Assembly (NCBI GenBank): GCA_018663035.1
Contig: JABJEX010000069.1
Span: 1-58,399, forward strand
Origin: Porticoccaceae bacterium
GTDB taxonomy: Bacteria; Pseudomonadota; Gammaproteobacteria; Pseudomonadales; Porticoccaceae
Length of the DNA stretch: 58,399 nucleotides
Direction: 5' to 3'
The position numbers and the translations under genes are program-made. Shown here in pieces: positions 19,047 through 27,957 of the stretch; the stretch's first letter is position 1; each line of letters begins with the position of its first letter. The notes beneath the pieces are model-generated. The model did no database searches. It had not been told where the DNA came from and saw nothing but the letters and a program-made list of their open reading frames with translations.

Positions 19047-19970
19047 TTGACTGATAACAGTAGCCTATTCGGGCATCAAGAAACCAAATTTTTGCAGTCT
19101 AATGGCCTGAAAATGGCTTGCCAGAGCTTTGGCGAGCCCGCCAATCCCGCCATTATTTTAGTAGCAGGGCTCTACAATCAGCTGGTTAGGTGGCCGGTGG
19201 AGTTCTGTGAGTTACTCGCGGCCAGAGGTTTTTTTGTTATTCGTTTTGATAATCGCGATATTGGCTTGACCGATAAAATGGACGGCGCTAAGGCACCGAG
19301 TTTTTTACGGCTGCTGTTGCGTCATTATTTACGGATTCCGGTTGAGACGCCCTATACCTTAGATGATATGGCCGCGGATACTGTGGGTATTTTGGATGCC
19401 CTAGATATTAGCCAGGCTCATATTGTTGGGATGTCCATGGGGGGGATGATTAGCCAGCTGGTGACGGCAACCTATCCAGATAGAATACTGAGTCTCACCT
19501 CTATCATGTCAACGAGTGGAGAGCGGGGAAAGGGCATTCCTTCTCTTAGGGTTTCCGCTGCTATGCTGCGGCCGGTCACTGAGCAGCGCAGCGCTCTGGA
19601 TAACGCTGTGGATATTTGGCAGATGATCGGAAGTCCTGCCTATCCAATGAGCGACCAAGAAGTGCGGGCTCTCGTTATGGCAGAGCACAGTCGCTCCACT
19701 AATCCAGCCGGCTATATGCGGCAAATAGCCGCTATACGTGCTGCGCCCAGACGCAAAGCGCTGTTAAAAAGCATCAGAGTGCCGACGTTGATTATTCACG
19801 GCAAACAGGATCTGTTAGTGCCAGTCAACGGTGGTATTGATACAGCTCGACATATACCTCAGGCGCGGCTAGCACTTTTTGACGGCATGGGCCATACATT
19901 ACCCAAGGCTCTGCTGGGGCAATTTGTAGAGCTAATTGTGGAGAATTCCGCTAGGTCTCTGAACAATTAA
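19047..19970 (+). CDS. Alpha/beta-hydrolase
   Basis: A 307-residue alpha/beta-hydrolase fold protein. It has V-A-G-L-Y-N-Q-L at the oxyanion strand, R-F-D-N-R-D-I-G-L, nucleophile elbow G-M-S-M-G-G-M, acid in I-H-G-K-Q-D-L-L-V-P and histidine in G-M-G-H-T-L-P. The R-F-D-N-R-D-x-G motif is common in the branch that includes aclacinomycin methylesterase-like (RdmC-type) hydrolases. Substrate is unknown. The frame starts with TTG at 19047 after GTGAGA; ATG codons only occur further in, past conserved sequence, so the TTG is kept with some doubt. It lies 147 bp after the alkylsulfatase gene on the same strand. Confidence 0.83.
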   Translation: MTDNSSLFGHQETKFLQSNGLKMACQSFGEPANPAIILVAGLYNQLVRWPVEFCELLAARGFFVIRFDNRDIGLTDKMDGAKAPSFLRLLLRHYLRIPVETPYTLDDMAADTVGILDALDISQAHIVGMSMGGMISQLVTATYPDRILSLTSIMSTSGERGKGIPSLRVSAAMLRPVTEQRSALDNAVDIWQMIGSPAYPMSDQEVRALVMAEHSRSTNPAGYMRQIAAIRAAPRRKALLKSIRVPTLIIHGKQDLLVPVNGGIDTARHIPQARLALFDGMGHTLPKALLGQFVELIVENSARSLNN

Positions 19971-20063
19971 ATCGATAAATTTAGACGATAGAGTAGAGAC
20001 ACTACGCTAAGAAGCTTTGTATTATTACGCTCATAACAAGAGCATAAACCTGAGGATATTTTC

Positions 20064-21410
20064 TTGGAAACATTTGGCGCGTTAAGCTTGATTCCTACTG
20101 CTGTGGTTATCGCCATTGCGGTGTTAACTCACCGACCAATTTTAGCGTTGCTAGCTGGTGTAATCGCAGGGCTGCTGCTTATTGAGCCTGTCGAGGTGAT
20201 TACTGGTGTGGCCGATCTCAGCCTTGAGATTATGATGGATGAGACCATCGGCTGGGTAATTATGGTCTGTGGGCTAATGGGTAGCCTGATCATGCTGCTG
20301 ATTCGAACAGGTGCAGCGACCTCGTTTGCCAATAGTCTTGCTGCCAGAGCTAATTCCCGTAATAAATCTCTGCTGGTGACCTGGTTTTTGGGTATGGCCA
20401 TTTTTATTGATGATTACCTAAACGCCATAGCCATTGGCTCGTCTATGAAAAAGGTGACCGACCGCTTTAAAGTCTCGCGCTCAATGCTGTCCTACGTGGT
20501 GGATTCAACCGCTGCGCCCACCTGCGTTATAGTCCCAATCTCAACCTGGGCTGTGTATTTTGCTGCAGTGCTGGAGGACACCGGTGCCGCCGGCGCTGGC
20601 GAGGGTCTACGCATGTATATCTCAGGTATTCCCTACATGTTCTATGCCTGGATAGCGATCATTCTGGTGCCTTTAGTTGCAACTGGACGCTTTCCGTTGC
20701 TCGGGCCAATGAAACATGCTGAGGCGATGGCAGGGCAAGGTAACCTAGCGCTCGAAAAGGTTATGGAGTTCGATGCAGGGCCAGAGCAGGTACAGAGTGG
20801 CGCCACACTTTGGACCTTTTTGTTGCCGCTGGTTTCGCTGATTGGTTTTTCCTGGTATTTCGATGTCGATCTTTTAAAAGGTGTCATGGTCACACTGGCT
20901 ATCACTGTGCCGATGATGGCACTGCAGGGGCTATTGCCATTTAAGTCGGCGCTGGATGCAGTTATGGATGGCTTTAAAATAATGTTGCCACCACTGGCGG
21001 TAGTGGTGTCTGCATTTATGTTTAAAGCTGTAAATGACCAGCTTGGCTTACCTCAGTACGTAATCGATTCGGTAACCCCATTGATGTCACCACTGATGCT
21101 GCCTCTGATCACGTTTATAACCATGGCATTGGTTGCCTTTGCCACAGGTTCATCTTGGGGTGTATTTGCCATCGCGATTCCCATTGTAATGCCCTTAGCA
21201 GCGACCATGGATGTTTCTCCAGCATTAATGATTGGTGCACTGTTATCTGCCAGCTCATTTGGTAGCCATGCCTGTTTTTACAGTGATTCCACTGTCCTGG
21301 TAGCCCAGAGCACTGGGACGGGGGTTATGGAGCATGCCCTCAGTCAGCTCCCCTATGCACTGATAGCCGCCGCTCTGGCTGGCCTACTTTTTGTCGCTGT
21401 TGGTCTGTAA
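20064..21410 (+). CDS. NhaC-type Na+/H+ antiporter family protein
   Basis: An inner-membrane transporter of 448 residues with around ten to twelve hydrophobic segments. Family features include G-M-A-I-F-I-D-D-Y-L-N-A-I-A-I-G around residues 112-127, containing paired acidic residues in a membrane helix, and T-A-A-P-T-C-V-I-V-P-I-S-T-W followed by a late S-S-F-G-S-H-A-C-F-Y-S-D-S-T. These match the NhaC/Na+:H+ antiporter-like group, whose members exchange Na+ with H+ or, in some cases, organic acids. The start is TTG, preceded by TGAGGATATT. It converges with the thiolase gene on the other strand. Sodium export would suit a marine bacterium; the actual ion is inferred. Confidence 0.83.
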   Translation: METFGALSLIPTAVVIAIAVLTHRPILALLAGVIAGLLLIEPVEVITGVADLSLEIMMDETIGWVIMVCGLMGSLIMLLIRTGAATSFANSLAARANSRNKSLLVTWFLGMAIFIDDYLNAIAIGSSMKKVTDRFKVSRSMLSYVVDSTAAPTCVIVPISTWAVYFAAVLEDTGAAGAGEGLRMYISGIPYMFYAWIAIILVPLVATGRFPLLGPMKHAEAMAGQGNLALEKVMEFDAGPEQVQSGATLWTFLLPLVSLIGFSWYFDVDLLKGVMVTLAITVPMMALQGLLPFKSALDAVMDGFKIMLPPLAVVVSAFMFKAVNDQLGLPQYVIDSVTPLMSPLMLPLITFITMALVAFATGSSWGVFAIAIPIVMPLAATMDVSPALMIGALLSASSFGSHACFYSDSTVLVAQSTGTGVMEHALSQLPYALIAAALAGLLFVAVGL

Positions 21411-21570
21411 CCTGAGGTAGTTGTGCGCTGTTTTAACTCAAGGGTCTGTGCCTAGATGCTGTGATAGTTGGTTTGAGCAGCTAGCAGGCTGTGGCTGTTA
21501 TAACTCGCAGAGCGAGGAAGAGGTAAAGGGCAGGGCTTGTTATATAAACTAGTTATACAAACTAGTCGCA

Positions 21571-21607
21571 TAAAAAAGGGGCCTGACGCTAAAAAACGTA
21601 AGACCCC
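21571..21607 (-). terminator. Rho-independent terminator of the FadI-like thiolase gene
   Basis: Read on the minus strand, GGGGTCTTACG pairs with CGTCAGGCCCC (two mismatches) and is followed directly by TTTTTT. It lies about 80 bp beyond the stop at 21686. Confidence 0.85.
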
Positions 21608-21685
21608 TAGGGGGAGAAAACCGGTTAGTCGCTGCTGAAGCAAGATTGTATCTGTAGAGTCTTGATACAGCTGACCTCGCTAAAA

Positions 21686-22993
21686 CTACCTCTCGATAAT
21701 GGCGGTGACACCTTGACCGCCAGCAGCGCAGATAGAAATAAGACCACGGCCGCTCCCTTTTTGTTCCAATAATTTTGCCAATGTTGCAATTATTCTTGGC
21801 CCAGTCGCCGCAAACGGATGACCTGTAGCCACACTTGAGCCATTCACATTAAGTTTTGAGCGGTCGATGCTGCCCAGCGGAGCATCCAGACCCAATTTGT
21901 TCTTACAGAAATTTTCATCTTCCCAAGACTTGATGGTGCAAAGTGCCTGAGCCGCAAAGGCTTCATGAATCTCGTAAAAGTCAAAATCCTGAAGTGTTAA
22001 CCCTGCGCGTTTCAGTAGTCGGGGCACTGCATAGGCGGGCGCCATCAACAGCCCTTCGCTCTGTTCGCCCTGGCTATAAAAGTCTACTGCCGCTACTTCG
22101 CTATGGGTCAGGTAGGCTTGCACAGGTAGGTTGCGCTCGGTGGCCCATTCTTCGCTAGCCAGTAATACTGCCGCGGCGCCATCGGTTAATGTGGTTGAGT
22201 TTGCTGCGGTGAGCGTGCCATTTTCACGATCGTAGGCCGGCTTGAGCTTTGCCAGTTTTTCCAGTGGCGTGTTGCGCATAATGCCATCTTGGGTGACCCC
22301 ATTAAACGGCGTGATCAGGTCATCAAAGAAACCATTGTCGTAGGCAGCCATCAGGTTCTGGTGGCTATTGTAGGTGAGCTGGTCCTGCTCTTCACGGCTA
22401 ATGCCCCATTGTTTTATCATCAGTTCACAGTGCTGGCCCATCGAGAGTCCGGTGCGTGGCTCTGCATTGGCTGGCAGTGACGGAACTATAAAGCTAGGCC
22501 GGATGCTAGCCAGTGCACTGAGACGCTGTCCCAATGTTTTGGCGCGATTCAACTCCAATATCATTTTGCGGTAGCGCTCGTTAAGTGCGATAGGTGCGTC
22601 ACTGGCGGTATCTGTGCCACCAGCAATTCCTGAGTCTATCTGGCCCAGCGCAATTTTGTTGGCAACCAGTATGGCCGCTTCCAAACCAGTGCCGCAGGCC
22701 TGCTGCACGTCATAGGCAGGGGTCTGCAAAGACAGTCCCGAATCAAGTGTGGCCTCTCGGGCCAGATTAAAATCTCTGGAGTGCTTCATTACGGCGCCGG
22801 CAGCAACTTCGCCAAGGCGTTCACCTTCAAGATCAAAGCGCTGCACCAAACCTTGAAGCGCAGCGGTTAGCATCTCCATATTGCTGGCGTCAGAATAATA
22901 GGTGTTGCTGCGTACAAAGGGAATTCGGTTGCCGCCGACCACGGCTACTTTGCGAATAGAGTCCATAGATAAGTCCAACGTAGTTTTAATCAT
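21686..22993 (-). CDS. fadI: FadI-like 3-ketoacyl-CoA thiolase
   Basis: Thiolase of the FadI / mitochondrial trifunctional beta-subunit type, 435 residues (E. coli FadI 436). It starts with a conserved V-A-V-V-G-G-N-R-I-P-F segment, has the catalytic C100 in D-V-Q-Q-A-C-G-T-G-L, E-I-H-E-A-F-A-A-Q, N-V-N-G-S-S-V-A-T-G-H-P-F and the second cysteine in S-I-C-A-A-G-G-Q-G. The usual FadJ partner is not beside it. Instead the divergent gene is a high-molecular-weight FabG, an arrangement familiar from other proteobacteria and actinobacteria in which FadI-like thiolase and FabG4-like reductase act together. Translation may begin at the first ATG or at M10, just before D-S-I-R-K-V-A. Confidence 0.87.
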   Translation of the reverse strand: MIKTTLDLSMDSIRKVAVVGGNRIPFVRSNTYYSDASNMEMLTAALQGLVQRFDLEGERLGEVAAGAVMKHSRDFNLAREATLDSGLSLQTPAYDVQQACGTGLEAAILVANKIALGQIDSGIAGGTDTASDAPIALNERYRKMILELNRAKTLGQRLSALASIRPSFIVPSLPANAEPRTGLSMGQHCELMIKQWGISREEQDQLTYNSHQNLMAAYDNGFFDDLITPFNGVTQDGIMRNTPLEKLAKLKPAYDRENGTLTAANSTTLTDGAAAVLLASEEWATERNLPVQAYLTHSEVAAVDFYSQGEQSEGLLMAPAYAVPRLLKRAGLTLQDFDFYEIHEAFAAQALCTIKSWEDENFCKNKLGLDAPLGSIDRSKLNVNGSSVATGHPFAATGPRIIATLAKLLEQKGSGRGLISICAAGGQGVTAIIER

Positions 22994-23183
22994 TTATTTT
23001 AGTGTAGAGGCTTTATACCAGCCGCTCTTCAGGGCATGGTAACTAATGCGACCCTAGAAGAATAGGGGGTTAATGGTGATTAGCCAATGGCACTAAGTCT
23101 GGTGTTGTTGTCATTTAGGTCAATCCCAGTTTTTAAGCTGAGGGTAGAATAGAGGTTTTCTATTCAAGCGCGGGACTAAAAGT

Positions 23184-24521
23184 ATGTCGGACACCTATCT
23201 AGAGATTGCCAATTCATCACTGGGCAGAAAGATTTTTTCCGCCATGGGGCTGCCAGAGCCAGTTGCGCTTGTGCGTGAGGATCCGCAGCAGCCTCATCGG
23301 ATAGTGGGTCAGGGTTTATTCGGGGCTAGCCAGGGTGCAGTCTATACCAGCCAAATTAAGGCCGTGCTAGAAAACAGTGGTATGGAACTCTGTGAAGAGG
23401 GGGCTCAGATTAGCGGAAATCTTATTTTTGATGCCTCAGGTATAAGCTCCGCGGAGCAGAGTACCCAACTCTATGAGTTCTTCCACAACAATCTCAGCTC
23501 TCTGGGTCGCTGTGGTCGCGTGATTCTGATAGGGCGTAAGCCCAGTGCTTCAGAGTCTGTCGAGCAGGCCACAGTGCAGCGCGGCCTCAATGGCTTTGTA
23601 AAATCATTGGCCAAAGAGATTGGCCGCAAAGGCGCCACAGCAAATTTATTGTTGGTGGATCATGGCGGTGAGTCTGCATTAGAGGCGCCGCTGCGTTTCC
23701 TACTGTCGGCCGGCTCAGCATTTATGAATGCTCAGGTTGTAGTGGTCAGTGCGCCTGTGGCATCTATAGAGGCCGATTGGGCAAGACCGTTGGCCAATAA
23801 AACACTATTAGTCACTGGTGCTGCGCGCGGTATTGGCTTGGCTATTAGCCAGGTTTTTGCCAGAGATGGAGCGCGAGTAATAGGTGTAGATGTGCCCCAG
23901 GCCGAAGCGGAGCTGCAGGCCCAGATGCAGGCCATAGGCGGGCTAGCGCTGCCACTGGACATTACGTCTGAGGATGCAGCTCAGGTTCTGCGGGATTTCT
24001 GTTTGCAGCAGGGGCCGAGCCTGCAGGGCATTGTCCACAATGCTGGTGTCACCAGAGATAAGATGCTGTCGCGAATGACGGACCACCAGTGGAATATGCT
24101 GATGCAGGTCAATCTCGGCAGTGTTCAGCGTATCAATAAGGCTCTGTTAGACACTCAGCTTTTAGATGATGGTGGAAAAATTATTGGTGTTGCCTCTATC
24201 AGCGGTATTGCTGGAAATCTGGGTCAGACCAATTATGGATTTTCAAAGTCGGCGATTATCGGCATGGTCGACAGCCTCGCTGAGCCCTGTGCGGCAAGAG
24301 GTATTACGGTCAATGCAGTGGCGCCTGGTTTTATTGAAACTCAGATGACGGCTGCGATTCCCTTTGTTACTCGACAAATGGGGCGTCGCCTATCATCTCT
24401 AGGGCAGGGCGGTCTGCCCATTGATGTGGCGGAAGCCATAGGGTTCTTTGTTAGCCCTCAGGCGGCTGGCATTAACGGTAATGTGGTGAGAGTCTGTGGT
24501 CAGAGCCTCTTAGGCGCCTGA
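23184..24521 (+). CDS. High-molecular-weight FabG (FabG4-like 3-oxoacyl reductase)
   Basis: A 445-residue reductase with two Rossmann-like parts. The N-terminal part (about 1-200) lacks a working cofactor motif. The C-terminal SDR domain has L-V-T-G-A-A-R-G-I-G near 212, H-N-A-G-V-T-R-D, a catalytic serine in G-V-A-S-I-S-G-I-A-G and Y/K in N-Y-G-F-S-K-S-A. This two-part layout defines HMwFabG proteins such as mycobacterial FabG4, which reduce 3-oxoacyl-CoA (or run in reverse) and may use NADH. The divergent FadI-like thiolase shares the 190-bp intergenic region, so the two are likely co-regulated. Direction in vivo is uncertain: the catabolic neighbours suggest oxidation of 3-hydroxyacyl-CoA. 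Confidence 0.88.
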   Translation: MSDTYLEIANSSLGRKIFSAMGLPEPVALVREDPQQPHRIVGQGLFGASQGAVYTSQIKAVLENSGMELCEEGAQISGNLIFDASGISSAEQSTQLYEFFHNNLSSLGRCGRVILIGRKPSASESVEQATVQRGLNGFVKSLAKEIGRKGATANLLLVDHGGESALEAPLRFLLSAGSAFMNAQVVVVSAPVASIEADWARPLANKTLLVTGAARGIGLAISQVFARDGARVIGVDVPQAEAELQAQMQAIGGLALPLDITSEDAAQVLRDFCLQQGPSLQGIVHNAGVTRDKMLSRMTDHQWNMLMQVNLGSVQRINKALLDTQLLDDGGKIIGVASISGIAGNLGQTNYGFSKSAIIGMVDSLAEPCAARGITVNAVAPGFIETQMTAAIPFVTRQMGRRLSSLGQGGLPIDVAEAIGFFVSPQAAGINGNVVRVCGQSLLGA

Positions 24522-24543
24522 TTTAACCTACCAAGAAATTTCA

Positions 24544-24571
24544 AGCACGGGGAGATGAGTGCCTCCGTGCT
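24544..24571. terminator. Hairpin between convergent FabG-like and dapD genes
   Basis: AGCACGG (24544-24550) pairs with CCGTGCT (24565-24571), extended by two further pairs. No long T-run follows on either strand, so it is a likely but weak bidirectional transcription end. Confidence 0.45.
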
Positions 24572-24588
24572 CTGCCTGATTCTGTTGC

Positions 24589-25614
24589 CTAGTTAGAAGC
24601 GTGCAAGCTCTCGTTGAGCTCAACAGCGCTCTTATTCGTCAAGCATTCTACGCTGCCGGTGACTGAGTTGCGGCGGAAAAGTAAGTCTGACTTACCTGCA
24701 AGATCCCGAGCTTTTACCTTGCCGATTAGCTGTTTCTGATCATCCAGCATGCTGACCACAGTGCCCGCGGTAATGTAAAGGCCCGCCTCTAGAGTACAGC
24801 GATCACCCAGTGGAATTCCCAGTCCAGCATTGGCGCCCAGTAGGCATTTTTCGCCCATGGAAATTACCATGCTACCACCGCCTGATAGGGTGCCCATAAT
24901 TGAAGCGCCGCCACCCACATCAGAGCCAGCGCCACAAAAAACACCAGCAGAGACGCGTCCCTCAACCATGTTGGGGCCTTCTGTGCCAGCATTGAAGTTG
25001 ATAAAACCTTCATGCATCACTGTGGTTCCCTCACCCACGTAGGCGCCCAGGCGAACTCTCGAGGTGTCGGCAATGCGTACACCGCTGGGAACCACGTAAT
25101 CAACCATCTTGGGAAACTTATCGACACAGTCTACGCTGAGCGGAAGGCCAGCCAAGCGCGCCTGTAATACCCGCTCTGGTAGCTCCTCTATATCTATGGG
25201 GCCAGCGCTAGTCCAGGCTACATTTTTTAATACCCCGAAGATACCGCTGAGATCAGTACCATGGGGCTTTACCAAGCGATGGCTGAGCAGGTGCAGCTTT
25301 AGATAGCCCTGAGGTACAGAGGCTGGTGCACTGTCATTGGCGAGCATAACGGCGACTAGAGGCCGGCCGGCGCCTAATAGGCTGGTGACTGCAGCAGCCT
25401 GGTCTGAGTAACCATTGGCCTGCAGTGCTGATTGCAGTGCCGATAACTGTTCTGTACTGGGCTCAACCTCAATGTCCGACCCCAATACGCTGGCCAGAAG
25501 ATCGCCGAGTGCCGCTGGCGGATTTAGTAAGGGTCTTGGATAGTAGACTTCTAGCCACTCACCGCGGCTATTTTTTGTGCCAACGCCTAGGGCGAAACTG
25601 TATAGATTGATCAT
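24589..25614 (-). CDS. dapD: Tetrahydrodipicolinate N-succinyltransferase (DapD)
   Basis: DapD transfers succinyl from succinyl-CoA to tetrahydrodipicolinate in the lysine / meso-diaminopimelate pathway, in the cytoplasm. The 341 residues match the longer Pseudomonas-type DapD (about 344), not the 274-residue E. coli form. The start S-F-A-L-G-V-G-T-K-N-S-R-G-E-W-L-E-V and the hexapeptide-repeat region (P-N-M-V-E-G-R-V-S-A-G-V-F, G-A-G-S-D-V-G-G-G-A-S) show this. It is the last gene of the leftward dap group; dapC is two genes upstream. The left-handed beta helix implies a trimer. Confidence 0.95.
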   Translation of the reverse strand: MINLYSFALGVGTKNSRGEWLEVYYPRPLLNPPAALGDLLASVLGSDIEVEPSTEQLSALQSALQANGYSDQAAAVTSLLGAGRPLVAVMLANDSAPASVPQGYLKLHLLSHRLVKPHGTDLSGIFGVLKNVAWTSAGPIDIEELPERVLQARLAGLPLSVDCVDKFPKMVDYVVPSGVRIADTSRVRLGAYVGEGTTVMHEGFINFNAGTEGPNMVEGRVSAGVFCGAGSDVGGGASIMGTLSGGGSMVISMGEKCLLGANAGLGIPLGDRCTLEAGLYITAGTVVSMLDDQKQLIGKVKARDLAGKSDLLFRRNSVTGSVECLTNKSAVELNESLHASN

Positions 25615-25635
25615 GCTTGTGCTCTACGTAAAAGG

Positions 25636-25995
25636 TTAAAGGTTAAAAATATCTTGGTACAACTCGGGCTTGAAGCCGAGGGTAATCAGGCCATTGTGAT
25701 CCAAAATTGGCCGCTTGATCATGGCTGGGTGTTGGATCAGTAGGTCAGTTACATTGTCTGAATTGGTGCTGTCTTGAATGCTCTTATCCAGCTTGCGCCA
25801 GGTGGTGCCACGCCGATTAAGTACGGCCTCCCAGCCAGCCTGCGCAATCCACTGTTCAATGAGTTGTCGAAGCTGATTGGTATCCAGACTTTCGCTGCGC
25901 AGATCTTGAAACTCATAGTCTAAGCCATGCTCGCTAAGCCAGTTGCGAGCCTTTTTGACGCTGTCGCAATTTTTTATACCGAAGACTGTGGTCAC
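25636..25995 (-). CDS. ArsC/Spx-family protein (YffB-like)
   Basis: A small thioredoxin-fold protein of 119 residues in the ArsC/Spx family. It starts V-F-G-I-K-N-C-D-S-V-K-K-A-R-N-W-L with a single N-terminal cysteine (C10), and has F-K-P-E-L-Y-Q near the end. This matches YffB, a glutathione-dependent ArsC-like protein of unsettled role that is commonly linked to dap genes, as here (22 bp before dapD). There is no arsenic-resistance context, so arsenate reduction is unlikely to be the main job. Confidence 0.88.
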   Translation of the reverse strand: MTTVFGIKNCDSVKKARNWLSEHGLDYEFQDLRSESLDTNQLRQLIEQWIAQAGWEAVLNRRGTTWRKLDKSIQDSTNSDNVTDLLIQHPAMIKRPILDHNGLITLGFKPELYQDIFNL

Positions 25996-26068
25996 TTTTT
26001 GTCGCTTCCTTGTTGAGTGCTAGAGATAATTGTAGGTGCCTTTGCAAGCGCTAAGCATAGCAAATGCT

Positions 26069-26722
26069 TCATGGCTTGTGAGCTTTAAAGGGGGTCTTGC
26101 GATTAGGGTAGCAGGTGGTGCAGATGTCGCAGACCCGGCCATCACAGCCGCGGGCGGAGCAAAACTCCCGTCCATAAAAGATAATCTGTAAATGCAGCTT
26201 GTTCCAGCTTTCCTTTGGAAAGAGTTTTTTTAAGTCGCGCTCGGTATGGCTGACATTTTTCCCTTTGGTGAGACCCCAGCGTTGCGCCAGTCGGTGTATG
26301 TGGGTATCCACCGGGAAGGCCGGATGACCAAAGCCCTGAGACATCACCACGCTGGCGGTTTTATGGCCCACCCCGGGCAGGGTTTCCAATGCTTCAAGGC
26401 TATCGGGAACCTCGCCATCATACTGTTCTACTAGAATTCTAGAGAGATTAGAGATTGCGCTGGATTTTTGCGGCGCCAGTCCGCAGGGACGGACAATTTG
26501 ATAAATTGTATCCAGAGGTACTTGCTGCATATCAAAAGGATTGTCAGCCTCTGCAAATAGCGCCGGTGTTACCTTATTGACCCGCTCATCTGTGCATTGG
26601 GCGCTGAGCAATACGGCGACCAAGAGTTCAAAATTGTTGCGGTGATCCAGGGGCACAGGGGTCTCTGGATATAATTCCTCAAGACGCTGGAGGATAAATT
26701 CGGCACGTTGCTTTTTTAACAT
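26069..26722 (-). CDS. nth: Endonuclease III (Nth), with atypical C-terminal cysteine spacing
   Basis: Base-excision-repair glycosylase/AP-lyase removing oxidised pyrimidines. The 217 residues carry the helix-hairpin-helix L-P-G-V-G-H-K-T-A with catalytic lysine and the catalytic aspartate in F-P-V-D-T-H-I-H-R. The family normally ends with a C-x6-C-x2-C-x5-C 4Fe-4S site. Here the C-terminal segment has five cysteines spaced C-x4-C-x4-C-x2-C-x2-C (F-C-S-A-R-G-C-D-G-R-V-C-D-I-C-T-T-C), so cluster ligation is altered or uncertain. It follows dapC by 8 bp on the same strand, whereas in E. coli nth sits with the rsx genes. Function as a glycosylase is still very likely. Confidence 0.92.
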   Translation of the reverse strand: MLKKQRAEFILQRLEELYPETPVPLDHRNNFELLVAVLLSAQCTDERVNKVTPALFAEADNPFDMQQVPLDTIYQIVRPCGLAPQKSSAISNLSRILVEQYDGEVPDSLEALETLPGVGHKTASVVMSQGFGHPAFPVDTHIHRLAQRWGLTKGKNVSHTERDLKKLFPKESWNKLHLQIIFYGREFCSARGCDGRVCDICTTCYPNRKTPFKAHKP

Positions 26723-26730
26723 CTTTGAGC

Positions 26731-27942
26731 CTATTCCCGATGATCCAAACTCTGCACATAGAGTTTAATCCGCTCAGCAGCCTCAATGCACTGTTGTTTG
26801 TCCGCCACTAACGCCATGCGCACGCGGTTCTTGCCGGGATTTCCACTTGCGGTGGTGCGTGATAAAAACTGACCTGGCAACACGGTGACATGTTGCTCAG
26901 CCAGCAGGCCTCGCGCAAACTCTGCATCGTCTATTGGGGTTTTAGGCCATAGATAGAAGCTGGCTGTGGGCGCTGTGAACTCCAAGCAATCTTTCAATAT
27001 CTCTGTAACAGCTGCAAATTTCTCACGGTACATGGCGCGATTTTCTATTACGTGAGTTTCATCACTCCAAGCGGCTATAGACGCCTCTTGGACTGGCAGT
27101 GAGAGCGCACAGCCATGATAGGTGCGGTAGTTTAAAAACTGTCCGATCAACGATTTGTCGCCAGCAATAAAGCCAGAGCGCAGGCCCGGTAGGTTGGAAC
27201 GCTTGGAAAGGCTGTGAAAAACCACGCAGCGACTAAAGTCAGTGCGGCCTAGTTGTTGACAGGCATCTAAGAGGCCCAATGGTGGGTTGTCTTCATCCAG
27301 ATAGACTTCTGAGTAGCATTCATCGCTGGACAGCACAAAGTCGTAGCGATCAGCCAGGTCTATGGCCTGTTGATATTGGGCCAATGACATGACCGCTCCA
27401 GTAGGGTTTCCCGGCGAGCAGAGTTGTAGCAGCTGGCATCGCTGCCACAGTTCGGCTGGCACGGCCTCTAGGTCTGGGATATAACCACCATCTTGATCGC
27501 AGTTTAGGTAATGGACCTCAGCGCCGGCCAGGAGGGCTGCACCCTCGTAGATTTGATAAAACGGATTTGGTGAAACCACCAAAGCTCCGTCTTTGCTGGC
27601 GTCGACAACCGCCTGAGTAAAGGCGAACAGTGCCTCTCTGGTGCCAGCTACGGGCAGTACCTGTTGCTCGGGATCCAAACTTGCGCTGGGTAGCGAGAAG
27701 CGCCGCTCGAGCCAGTCGCAGATTACTTTACGTAATTCGATACTGCCTTTGGTCGTTGGATACTGTCCTAACTTATCTACCGCATCGCGCAGGCGCTGCT
27801 TAACAAACTCTGGCGCCGCATGTTTTGGTTCGCCTATGGATAGAGCGATGGGCTCGAGGTGTGTGGGATAGTCTAAGTCAGCGGTGAGCTGTCTAAGCTT
27901 CTCAAAGGGGTAGGGGTGCAACCGGTCTAGGTTAGGGTTCAT
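26731..27942 (-). CDS. dapC: Succinyldiaminopimelate transaminase (DapC)
   Basis: PLP-dependent class I/II aminotransferase of 403 residues making N-succinyl-LL-diaminopimelate. Its start M-N-P-N-L-D-R-L-H-P-Y-P-F-E-K-L-R is the DapC-type signature. C-S-P-G-N-P-T-G-A-V near 164-173, S-D-E-C-Y-S-E-V-Y for PLP contact, and the Schiff-base lysine in H-S-L-S-K-R-S-N-L-P-G are visible. It sits 15 bp after glnD and 8 bp before nth in one leftward operon, the same gene neighbourhood (map, glnD, dapC, dapD) as in Pseudomonas. Together with DapD it covers the central succinylase branch of lysine synthesis. Confidence 0.95.
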   Translation of the reverse strand: MNPNLDRLHPYPFEKLRQLTADLDYPTHLEPIALSIGEPKHAAPEFVKQRLRDAVDKLGQYPTTKGSIELRKVICDWLERRFSLPSASLDPEQQVLPVAGTREALFAFTQAVVDASKDGALVVSPNPFYQIYEGAALLAGAEVHYLNCDQDGGYIPDLEAVPAELWQRCQLLQLCSPGNPTGAVMSLAQYQQAIDLADRYDFVLSSDECYSEVYLDEDNPPLGLLDACQQLGRTDFSRCVVFHSLSKRSNLPGLRSGFIAGDKSLIGQFLNYRTYHGCALSLPVQEASIAAWSDETHVIENRAMYREKFAAVTEILKDCLEFTAPTASFYLWPKTPIDDAEFARGLLAEQHVTVLPGQFLSRTTASGNPGKNRVRMALVADKQQCIEAAERIKLYVQSLDHRE

Positions 27943-27957
27943 AGTTATCTCGTGGGG

